NCBI RefSeq assembly: GCF_000524195.1 | Contig: NW_020170395.1 | Location: 1,173,439-1,237,438, forward strand | Direction of reading: 5' to 3' | Origin: Echinococcus granulosus | Taxonomy: Eukaryota > Platyhelminthes > Cestoda > Cyclophyllidea > Taeniidae | Length of the DNA stretch: 64,000 nucleotides | Shown here: positions 1 through 10,700 of the stretch, piece by piece | Layout: the number at the start of each line of letters is the position of its first letter | Numbering within the stretch: the stretch's first letter is position 1 | Notes under the pieces: generated by a model | The model's input: the letters and a program-made list of their open reading frames with translations, nothing else | Databases searched by the model: none | Told to the model about the DNA's origin: nothing | Program-made: the position numbers and the translations under genes

Positions 1-1639
1 CGTGACTCGGCGGGGTCACCGCACCAGCAGAAATGTCAATTTTACGCGTCAACAGTTATTCAAGTTAGCCAATGTGGCCTAAAATAAATGCCCTTCAGAG
101 GGGTTACAAACTACTCACCAATTCGTGCTACTTTAATGAGAGTGCTTCATTTACTCCTCATGAAGTTGAACCATAAATAAAAGGTGACAAGGGGGAAGGC
201 ACGTTTGCCACAAGTCTGAGTGATTAAGATATCTCGAATACTTGGCCTCTTCCAGACCGATGGGCTGGCCACTGGAAGCCCACATGGGTCAAGGTCATCC
301 ATGTGGTGTCCAGTGTAGGCACCTCACTTGGTCGCCTCCTGGACTTCAACTGTGCCCATTTAAAGGCCTCATATGTGCTTTTTTTTGATATAAATCCCCC
401 CACGTCCTGCTTAAATTAACTCAACACTGATTGTAATTAGCAGCTCACGTCACGTTGAATGTTGCGCTCCTTTTTTAAGCACAATTTTGCGGAATCGTAA
501 GTAATTGTTTTCAGCTAAGCAACTTATTCCTCACCTCTGTGTGGCCTGCATATTCAATTAAAAGGGAATGTTCTCCGTGCTATTTTTAAAAGAAGAAAAT
601 TTCAAATTGTCATGAATCTCCCACCCGTGTAGGCACTACTTACCGCGGCGACTTCATCTATTGCCACAAGGAGATGGAATTAAATCTGATCCTGAAAAGA
701 GAGCCCGCAAAGCCAAAGTATGGGTTTATTTGAATGTTTAAAAAGCACCCCTAATCAAAATAGACCCTTTTGTTCTAAGTTAAGAGATGGCATAACAGTA
801 ATAAAACAGGAGGAATCTCTAGGTGGAAATTACCTGCTTGCCATGAAATGATTAAAAGAGGTGATTTAGCCTAAACATTCTGAATGGGGGCTACTAATGG
901 TACGGTTTACAACAAGACAGTAAATGTAGATGGGTGATAAATTTGAAAACGTGCGTCTTAGGAGGTCAAATGAATAACATTTGGTCATCTGCTTTCGCGT
1001 TTTATAAAAAGGGGTGGAGGAAGGGGGATATTAGCCATTAGATGCAACGTTGAACTGCTTTGAGCAGGCAGGAGTCGTCTCTTGTGAATTGTACAGTTTG
1101 AACTCGTGACCGATATCAATCCATCAGGTGGATAATAAAAGGCTTGTTCAAGAAGCTGCCAGACACTGCAAAGTATGCAATGCGCAATGGACCATGTCTC
1201 ACTTCCAACCGGTCTTCACATGAGGGAGACAAAGCATTGCGGCTGATCTGACAAGCACTGACGCATTTCAGCGCTGATTTTCCTCCTTCCTCATCTCTCA
1301 CTTCACTGCTAGGGCTGCGTTCGAGTCCTTTAAACCACTCACAGGCATCAACAACATTAATGAGCACTCGGAGACACTGTTTATGCTGACACCGCCACTT
1401 AGAAATAAAAGATTCATGAAAGAATGTCATATTCCCGTGGAGGTGACTTACGCATGCCGATGAAGCTGGCCCTATGCATCAGGTGTTGACCTTCATGGAT
1501 AAAATTCAGGAAAAGCCACGATGTGCTCAAAACAGACAGCAATGAGTCGCACGACACACAGACACGAGACATTAGCCCTCCCCCACCCCCACTGGCACCT
1601 GCCTCCTCACCCTTACGGTCTCTTGTCCACTTTTAAATC

Positions 1640-2160
1640 CACGTTACGAGGTGCCGTTGCAATGTGGAGGAGGTGATTCCACTCTGACTGCCCCACGAAT
1701 TCACAACAACTCGATTCCGTAGCTGTTGCACAACCTGGCTGCATGGCTAGCCATCCGATCAGCCAGCCATACACCTAGCTGCCTTCTCGTCAAATTCGTT
1801 GCAGGACATGCGGAGATGGTGGAGTACGCAACATCCGGTATGGCGTACAGGGTAAGCAGAACCGGAAAGAGAACAGCCTACCACTCACCCACCCACCCAC
1901 CACCAAATGGATGAGACGAAGCGACTGGTTGTGGTGATGGTTGGTTCACTCAAAAACGCATGAGTCACGAGGAGGAAGACTGCGCATTCTCGAGTAGAAA
2001 GGAGGGGGAGGGAAGAGAGGAGAGAGTAGAATGACACGACGTGTGGTCATTGAGTGAAGTAAGGAGAGATGATGGTGTCAGCAGGGTGATGCCTGCAGAC
2101 CTGTCTGCAATGCGTGACGAGTCGATTGGTGTACACATGAACGAACTGAGAAAGTGGAGT
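1640..2160 (+). repeat. Dispersed repeat A, copy 1
   Basis: This stretch aligns collinearly with about 11300-11660. Shared blocks include a CCTTCTCGTCAAAT core, a following GACATGC-GAGA block, an ATCCG-TA-GG-GTACAG block, an ACCAAATGG block and an ATGACAC-AC block, in the same order and orientation with similar spacing. The copies are diverged by eye to roughly 65-75 percent. No coding frame, terminal inverted repeats or target duplication could be recognised, so the class of element is unknown. Confidence 0.6.
1881..1903. repeat. CCCA microsatellite
   Basis: Short run of CCCA/CACC units inside copy 1 of dispersed repeat A. The other copy of the repeat has only a degenerate CACC-CGCCC stretch at the matching place. 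Confidence 0.7.
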
Positions 2161-2304
2161 GAGTGGAGGAAAAGTAGGGTGGGATTGTGTGTGGTGGGAG
2201 GGAGGTGAATGCTGTGGACGCGACTGCGCAAATGTGTTCCATCCACATGCACATTACCATCTGACAGCATGTTTTAAAGGACACCAAATGACCACCAGCA
2301 TCCT

Positions 2305-2333
2305 CACTGACTGACTGACTGACTAGCTGACTG
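2305..2333. repeat. GACT tetranucleotide repeat
   Basis: About six GACT units with one interruption (TAGCT). A simple repeat with no evident function. Confidence 0.8.
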
Positions 2334-5300
2334 CCTAAATGGTTGACAACCATGTGACACGTCATGTGTTTTGTCTTTTATTTCAACGCTCCTCAAGCCA
2401 ACACACAGGTAGTTGTTGATTGTCCAAATGGTCAGCCGCCTCGAACGCACGAAGCACAGTCCTGTCGACTGTGACAGCAGTCAAATCACGTAGGCGTGAG
2501 GAGGACTGAGCCGATTGGAGACAAGTGGAGGGTGTGCAGGTCCACCTTCCCCCCACCCCACCCCCACCCCGAACAGGGAGAGAAAGAGTCGAGATGAGTG
2601 AATCCGGAGGAGGGGATTTCTGCCTTCGATCTGCCAGGACAACACGGCAAGTAAAAGCACGTGGTGCAAGACGCGAGCGTGGTGGGATTTGCACAATGGA
2701 ATGTGAGGGGGTGAGGTGGTGAGGGTGTGAGGCTGTGAGGTAGAGTGGGATTGAGTGACGTGGGGATGGAAAGGGATGTTGCCTCCTCCATGTTAGCATC
2801 CACGTGCACATCTCCACTCTCACTGGACGTAGACATTGGCCAATCACATGAACACATACAACACGGAATAGGAAAGCCAAAGAAGCAAGCACCAGATCAT
2901 GGAACTGTGGCTTCTCCATTGTTTTGCCATCATGGGTCTAAGAAAGAATTAGTAAAAAAAGGGGCTTTTCGGCCGCTATGCTTAAAGCATCGGATGGTTT
3001 GTAATTCTTTTCCCAATACGTAAGAGATGGTTTGAATGTATGTGCAGATCAAATCTTTCTTTAAGCAAAGTGACTACTGTGATTACAATTATCCAAGAGT
3101 TGATGGTATTTCATGCTGCAGTGACGATAATGCATGACAGGTATGGGGTTAGTAGCAATAGTTTATTGATATTCATTAGCCTATTCGTACGCATTCAAGG
3201 CGTAGACCTTGGCAACTGGAATATAAATAAAGTAATGCTGACAAACATGTTTACTAGACTTTTGGATTTTAAAGATGAATGCTAGAGAGAATGGACGCAT
3301 CGGATCGTTTAGGTATCCGCCACTATTGTCACATACATGTGACGCCCTGGTTCTCCCATCGGAGCTTGATGTCACAAATATGTGACATGTGTTCTTAATC
3401 AGATTCTGAAGCTTGGTTGCACCGAATCATGACTAGCAGTTAAACGTGCCATCCGCACTGTGGTGAATAATCGTGCTCTGAGGAAGGCAACATATCCCAC
3501 TACTCTGACGAAGTTCCACGATTCGACCATGGCGTCGTCGGCGCCATTACGGTGTGCTGCCACAACAGCAAGCCATTGCAGTTAACCCACTTCCTAACCC
3601 CAAACCTGTTAGCAAAGGCTAGGTATAATGCCTAAAATGGTTAAAAAATCACCTAAGCAAGTCACGAGGTTTGCAATTACTGACTGTTGAAATGTACATT
3701 CTATTCGTTATACGATCTCTGCACTTGAGCTTTTCCATCGTGGTGAAGTACTTCCGGTAAAGACTCAAGGTGCCTACCGACACCGGTTTCAATTAAGCAG
3801 CCCTTAATGCGATGGTAGGGTTTGCAACTGGCTGTCGTACAACAGAAACCCTAGAGTTAGAATTCCGGTAATCCCATTAAACTAGTGAGCATACCTTTTC
3901 AACCTTATCCTTGGAAAACTGCCCTTTTTTGGTTATGCGGTCTCTTAAGACTACGCCTTTGTACTTCCGCTGGGCGAAATGGCCTCTGAGCCATGCCAAT
4001 AGCCTCCACCTCTCCCCTTACAGCCCTCTTGTACGTCGGCAATACATTTTCTGCAAAAGTACAGTGTGTTCTTCCACCTTCAGGAAAGACACGCCGCGTC
4101 ACATTGGTGACAGTGGAGAACAAACCCAATCCTGGAGGACATTTGCCCTGATTTCTATTACGGACTGCTAAACCTTGACGTGATGAACAAAGGGAATATA
4201 CTGTGGATAGGAGAATCTGCGACGACCCTTAACAAAAGGCCTGAAAATGAAGTTTACCTTTGGAAACTACCCCAGTTCCGTGGCATGCGGCCATGCTATT
4301 AACTAATGAGTTTACTTTTCGGCCGACGCCCACTTTTAAAAGGGAGATGAAATTACGCCAGCTCATTGGGCACTATGCCAACTCTTCCTCAACCTTGGCC
4401 TCCCATTGGTCAGTTGTCCGTGAGTCAATCGGGCGGTCTGACGAATCGGCGTAGATGAGGTGAACCGGTGAATATAAACGCAGTTGAGAATATCATTTAA
4501 TCTTAGCAAATCTTTTCCACCTCGGGACACCTTCTCAACCAATCGATCAATCAATCCGTCAATCAATTACCTGCGGTTATGGTAAACATACTTATTTTCT
4601 TACTCTCTTGTCAGTTGATACATTTTGTGGCAATCAACCCTTTATTTCTGGTGGGAATTAATGAAGTAAATGACTTTTATAAGCTTTTTAAATTACACGA
4701 TATCATTTAATAGTATATTCTTTTAGGTGTCAACTTCCAAATAAGTAGTATAGGTTGTGTTTGTGAATGGCCTATAACCCTGGTTAGTACGTTTATTTGA
4801 TTCGGTATCACCTGTCTTAGAATGGATCCATTGATGTCGACCGTTTAACCGATGTGGTGATGTTTGGTCACGTTGACCCCGCCGTCTACTTTTGTTGACC
4901 CATAGCGTAAAAGCATCCACATGACCTTTATTATTTAAGCCAGTCGATTCTTGTCTTTTGAAAAATAAATAAAGCAACTTAAATGACACTGACATTTGAT
5001 AACTTTACCGTCTTCACTGATGGTACAAAATTCTCCTCTTGAAATTGTCCTTAACGCAATTCAGTGTATGACAGCTCCAATCATTCACGAGAAGCCGACC
5101 TGTCTAACCATAAAGGTCAAATTTTTTGGCAGCTCTTTGAATAATTTAGAAGAGTAGAGAAGAATATTTACCAGGAAAAATAAGGATGTGATCATTCAGC
5201 CCGGGGGGTGGTATCACACAAACCCTGACCCCCCTGAAGTTTCTCCGGAAGCATTGTCTTCTAAGGACAGGAATTTCGCACCAGCGGACAATAGGCCGAC

Positions 5301-5680
5301 CGACAAAGAAGTGAATCACCGAGTTGGTCCTGCACAAGGGGGCGCTACGCCCCACCGACTAATTACCGAGTAAGGAAAATAACAAAAAAAAAACACAAAT
5401 GAAGCAAAATAGGATATTTAATCAGTCAAAAAAGCCAAAAAAAGTTAAAATTAAACATTTGTTAGTTAGTTTTTGCTTTGTCATTAAGCAACAAGTTTGA
5501 AATGTGACACCTCACCTGAAAAGCTTCGCCTTGGTGAAGGGGGGATGGGTGGGAAGGCGGAGATTTTGCACGGCCACAAAGTCATGTATTCTTCCTCTTC
5601 TCTCCGTCTGTCTAGTTGGGTAGCCCTACCCCTCCCCCCTCCCGCTTCCCAATAATTTGACAATGAATTTGTACGTACCT

Positions 5681-5689
5681 CATTTGTAG
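5681..5689 (+). promoter_or_regulatory. Splice acceptor opening the neuropeptide F ORF
   Basis: The sequence CATTTGTAG ends exactly where the neuropeptide F frame opens, in phase 0. The in-frame codon just upstream is the TAG of this acceptor, so the frame cannot extend further 5'. The exon has no in-frame ATG before the signal peptide. The acceptor must therefore join either an upstream cis exon ending in phase 0 or a spliced leader. Flatworm spliced leaders known from the literature often end in AUG, which would supply the start. Confidence 0.55.
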
Positions 5690-6016
5690 GTCAAGAAAGT
5701 AACCCTCGTTAGTAATCCGATCCGACCAATTTCGTGGTTTGGACTGGCGTGTTTGGTCATCATAGTCTTGTCATACGTGTCAGAGGGCGAGGCCCACTTT
5801 GATCGGGCCAGTGTGGAGGAGATTTTGCCTAGCAAGAGTGGCCCCGCGGAAGCCAGGAAACAAATATTTCGCAATGTCAGAGAATTTAGACGTTACCTTC
5901 AACGGTTGGACGAGTGGCTAGCTATCACAGGTAGACCTAGGTACGTACTCCCTTGTCATTGTCCTATCCACCGGACAGGTTGATCCATTTTTTTTTCCTC
6001 TTTTAGATTTGGATGA
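5690..6016 (+). CDS. npf: Neuropeptide F precursor (NPY/NPF family), 5' start unresolved
   Basis: Encodes a secreted, C-terminally amidated neuropeptide of the NPY/NPF superfamily, which acts on G-protein-coupled receptors in the nervous system. Exon 5690-5940 gives a hydrophobic signal segment (WFGLACLVIIVLSYV), a likely cleavage after SEGEA, and then a peptide of about 50 residues ending EWLAITGRPR. Exon 6007-6016 reads A-TTT-GGA-TGA, so the tail is GRPRF-G-stop, with Gly as the amide donor. The 66-nt intron (GTACGT to TTTTAG) splits the penultimate Arg codon after its second base, a hallmark of NPY/NPF genes. Counting from the C-terminal Phe, Tyr-17 is kept but the usual Tyr-10 is Trp. No dibasic site separates a second peptide. 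The first in-frame ATG is missing, so the start lies in an upstream exon or is donated by trans-splicing. The family call is strong; the exact N-terminus is not known. Confidence 0.86.
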
Positions 6017-7709
6017 ATTGGAGATTCACAATTTGACGGCCAGTCGGTCACTTTTGTTTGATCAATACAAAAAATCAGTACAATATTTACCATTTTTGTG
6101 TTTCACCAAGAGGGATATTTGGGCAAAAAAATGTCTTTTTTTTCGGTGTAATTTCGCTTTGCCTGTTTTACACGCACACTCTTCAACCTCGGATAGCGTG
6201 GATGACATCGCCATGTCAAAATTTGATGTATGATGAGTAAAAAGAAGGCGGGGTATGTGTGGGTAACGGAATAGCCTGCCGACTTGATTGACTGGTGATG
6301 AGAAAGAGCGAAGAAGACCCTGTGTGAGTGGATTTGTGTATAGTGAATTGGAAAATGACACATTCCATATGAATTTCTTGCTAGAAGCCAAAAATACCTA
6401 CAAATGAGATCTGCTTACCCAAGACAAAAGAAGTAGAAGGGTTCAAAGAAAAATTACTTCTCGAGAAGGAGTCAGGACCTGGCACTTCAAGTCACAGAAC
6501 TTATCTTTGCGAAGGATTGCAGAATGAGAAAATGGAAAGCGAGACATGCGAAGATGGAGAAACGAGAAGTGTCTCCATCCTCACCGTCCCTGTTATCCTC
6601 CCTTTAGATGATCTTTCTACAGGCGAGAGTTGTCACCTACCGTTTGACAATCACATGAACACGCGCAAAACCGAGTTGACAGTTGGGAAGGCAAGCATGA
6701 AGTGTCAGTCATGAATTCCGCCGACAATACCTTCTATGCGAGTGGAATCCATAGGAAAGCCTCTACCTCCTGTCCCTTCTCCATTTTCGTCCTCGTCTCT
6801 GACTCTTGTAGAGAGTCTTAGGGGGGTGGGTTTGGAGGGCCCTGGATTGTTCACTGCAGAAAAAGTGCTTCTAAGACGGGCATCATTTGTCATTGACGCT
6901 TGTAGTCACTCATATTAGCAGAGAAGTGGTGCATCTATCTTGTCAGTCTCTTCTCTTTTTCATCTTATCCACCTCATTCTCGTCCCTCATGCTATCTCAA
7001 CCAAGGGAAGTAAAGATGAGGATCTTGAAGAAATGGGACTACTTCTGGTGAGGAGCTTTAAGGCTCCCTCCGCCTCTAACTCGGTTTCCTCACCTCATAT
7101 AGCCATCTGCCCTTGCTCCCATTCCCTTTCGCTTCCCTTTTTTTTTAAAAAAGGAAACATATGGTTTATGTTATTGCCATGGAGAAGGCGATATCCCTTC
7201 GATCCAGTGAGACTGGCGTGTGGTTACTACTGCTCTTGTCCAAGACGCAGTTGGTATGTGGATGTCACACTAAGACGCGTTGGATGGAGAATGTCTCGAC
7301 ACTAACGGATGCACAAAACAGTGGGAAACCTACGTGGTCGTAATTGAAGCCGAGGGAGAGGTTTATTTATGAAAGCGCCAAGGGCAGTGACAAGTATCGG
7401 ACCTACCAACCCACCATTCCCTCACTACATACCCGCCGAAGCGGTGGAGCGGAATGCAACCCGAAAGCGCTTGAAACACTCATCCCAAAGAAGATTTCAA
7501 GGTTCTGGTAGCAAAGATTACTACCTCTTGACTTTAACATTCAACGTTTCAACGTGTTAAAACCTGATCACATGTCTAGAAGTCTATTTAAGATTAGTTA
7601 AGAAAAATTTACAAGATATGTCATATTAAGAAGGAAGACGTTATTTAAGGATTGAGCATTGTCCTGAGTAAATTCACTTTCACTCTTTTACCCTCCTGTG
7701 CCACAGGCT
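6017..7709. other. Intergenic stretch between npf and RUSF1
   Basis: The two genes converge on this 1.7-kb stretch, so it should hold both 3' UTRs. Frames of 60-120 codons occur around 6.1-7.5 kb on both strands, but none resembles a known protein or shows good splice structure. I see no RNA gene or repeat that can be supported here. Confidence 0.4.
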
Positions 7710-10700
7710 TCAAGTACGGTAGACGTTGCGGTATATGCGCCACGGATCAGCATCAAATTGGAGAACTGAGAGGTCCCACTTTACCTCAGCCCGTTTTGAG
7801 GCGACCTCGTCGAAACACTGCATCAACCGGGGCAGCCAACAGTTCACACGACCCAGAGTCCATGCGAAGAAGGCTGTGCCTAGAGTGAAAACATCAACGT
7901 TGATCCTGAAGCACATAAGATGCTAATTTGTTAATGGGCAAAAGTTGATGAAAACTAAATGAAATCTATCATCGTGGAGAGTCCCACGAGTAAGACGTGA
8001 AATGAAACACCAAATTACCATCATCTCCGTTCCAAAATGCCTCAAAGTCTCCAGATTCTGTGGAAGTCTACAAAAAGCAAAATCAAAACACTTGAGGGAA
8101 CATCAATTATTCATTACCACTTATTTACATGTAAACAACCAAAGAGGAATGACGGTTAAAATGAGTACCTTGTCAAGTGTGGTGCCAATGGCGATAATTA
8201 CGACGATGTGGTACGAGGCATGACTTACATGACAGAGGGCACAAATAACTTCCGCATGGAACATTGCCTTGAATACATCCATATTGTTTGCGTCCGTTTG
8301 AATGCAAATGTAAATTGTCAAATGTCTCCCTTTCCTACCTGGGGGATAAAGAAACCACCTAAAGGTAGCCACGCCAAAAGGTGCGCTGTCAAAGACACAA
8401 TCATAATGACAATCTACTGATGTATGCATCACCTCAAACAAGAGGACAGACAGCACTCCATGCACATCCTTAAATCAAGAAAATAATTTTTATCTAACAA
8501 GTCACATAGATGTTTTCTTACGCAACAATAAAAGTACTTCTGAAGGGGAAAGAGAAATAAATTTATCGAGTCATTAAACTGTTAAAAACAAGAGTTCCGG
8601 AAGTTGTGCAATTCCTACCCAACGCCGATTCCCAGCTTCCCCGAAAGCCATGGCTTTGTGTGAGTGGACTCGTAAATTAAGTAGTTTTATTGGTTTCCCA
8701 GATGTTCGTGGGCATCAGTGAAGACCTTAACCGACCTCCTACACTCCACTTTGCCATTCCCATCTTATTTGAAATCCACCGACCGAAGATACTCCTCAAT
8801 CGCATGCATGTGGCTAGTAGCATATAGGTCGAAAGCTTAAGAGATGAGGGGGCGGCGCGGGTGGGAGGGGACGGAGGTTTGAGTTTATTTTCCCCTTCAT
8901 CCTTTTTCTCCCTCTCTCGCTCTCATTCGTTTCCTCCCTCCCACCTTCCCCATTTCCCGACAGGAGACAAACAAATGAAATTTATGGGCAGAGTGCAATG
9001 GCTGAGCAATTGCAAATGGAAAAAGGCTGATTTGACGAACATATTGAAAACAAAGTGCCAATTATCACACGCTACTATTGGTTACCAATCTTGGAAACGT
9101 AAGCCTACGATTAATTATTCTTCGTGTTTTCGTCAAACACAACAATGACCAAGCCATTAGGTATGAAGGTAGAAGAGAGACCACCTGGAAAGAAAGTAGA
9201 GACACCGTAATTGGACATTTAAAACTGGCTTCCAGTCTCGGAAAACAGGGAGTAACTTAAGTCGGTACGATACTAATAAGCCAGTAAACTTAAAGATGGA
9301 TTTCTGTGTAGCTATAAGTACTAAAGTAGAATGCATAAAGCGCGGAAAGTGGCTTCCCGAAGAGCTACAAACAGAACAGAGGGATCTACCCTGACTCGCG
9401 AAAATTTCATTCCCCTTTCTGCGTGATGGACAGAAATTACTAACCTAAAGTGGATCACCAGATTTATAGGGAAGGCAAGTACTCAATCGAAGGAAAAAGG
9501 AGAGATCAAAGCGACCTACTCGCTTTCTTCCATTCGGGACAGTAGAGAACGTAGCGTTCCTCCGCGAACACGCCCAATAATGGAAGAAGTTTACAATCTC
9601 TACAAATAATTACGCACAGATGCTACTTAGGCGTTTTGATGAAGCAGCTCCCCATACTACCAAAGTTCTTCAGCGTAAGACACATTTTAGAAAATTTGCA
9701 CATCTTTCATTTGAAAGTCGACCAATTATCTATGCTAATGCCTTCCTATCAAACTTTTCCCCACTTTGACTTGTTTCAAAATGGTGGGCTACGTAGTGGA
9801 AATGCGCATCCTAGGCGCATGGGATTTTACTTCTTCACCACCTAACACAAGTGCCTCACTTGAGGCCACCGTGAATCAAAGTTTAGTCAGATCGGACAAC
9901 TTAAACCAACTTTCCAACAACTTCACCAAGAGTCGCGTACTTACACCCTCATTCCTCACGGCTAAGGCATTCCGAGAGCTGCTAATTCATATTAGGGAGA
10001 GGGTCATCTCCACGTAAGGCCCAGATACTGACGAAGGCTAAGAGGAGCTATTAATGTCATCCCAAGTGGCAACTAGTAAGTCAGATAAAAATGGCCAAAA
10101 GACATGCGCACGCACTATCAATTACTACGCCTACGCCTTCTCCCACCTTCATCTATCCCGATGAAGCTATGAGCTCATAAAATTTGCATAAAGTTAGAGA
10201 CGTACTTCACAACCCAAATGAGTTTCTCAAAAGAGCACCCAAGGTGGATGGTTCTGTTGCGTGAGCCAGCTCCGAACGGCCAGAGAATGGGTTCACGTCG
10301 ATTTACCTCGTGGACGGAGAGGAGGGGTGGCAGTTGATCTGACAGTTCGTTGTGCTGTCTAAGCCAGTCCTGCATAAGGATGCTGAACCGCCCCCGATTG
10401 AGGGTGGTAAATTCCAGACACCGCACCGCTCGCCAATTAGCGTACAAATGGATAGGCGCGAGCAAAATGAAGAGCAGCCATATCAGTCTGAATAGAACCG
10501 TGAGGGGAGAGGAGGATTGCAAATAAAAATTGGAGGCAATTTAACAAAGAGATCAAAAAGTGTGCAAGTAATACATCTACCCATAAACCGTGGAGACGGA
10601 GACTTCTTTTATCCATAAATGGCGCTTAGCAACAGAGTTGGTGTATATAGTTACCTAGATATTCGTGGTATTGTGAATCGCAGACTCTAATATTACAAAT

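Larger units (their letters stand above)
1..5680. other. Gene-poor repeat-containing stretch
   Basis: No reading frame in this stretch shows a recognisable family, a credible run of exons or a convincing start. It contains one copy of a dispersed repeat (about 1640-2160), low-complexity purine/pyrimidine-rich DNA around 1560-1620 and 2540-2580, and simple repeats (CCCA and GACT units). Several long frames exist on the minus strand between 1.1 and 2.9 kb, but they are rich in Ser, His and Pro from skewed composition and do not look conserved. Distal promoter elements or an upstream exon of the neuropeptide gene could lie near the 3' end of this stretch. Confidence 0.5.

Noticed and set aside
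2383..2919. Long minus-strand frames rich in Pro, Ser and His
   Set aside because: They follow from C-rich skew; several frames are open at once and none shows a motif.
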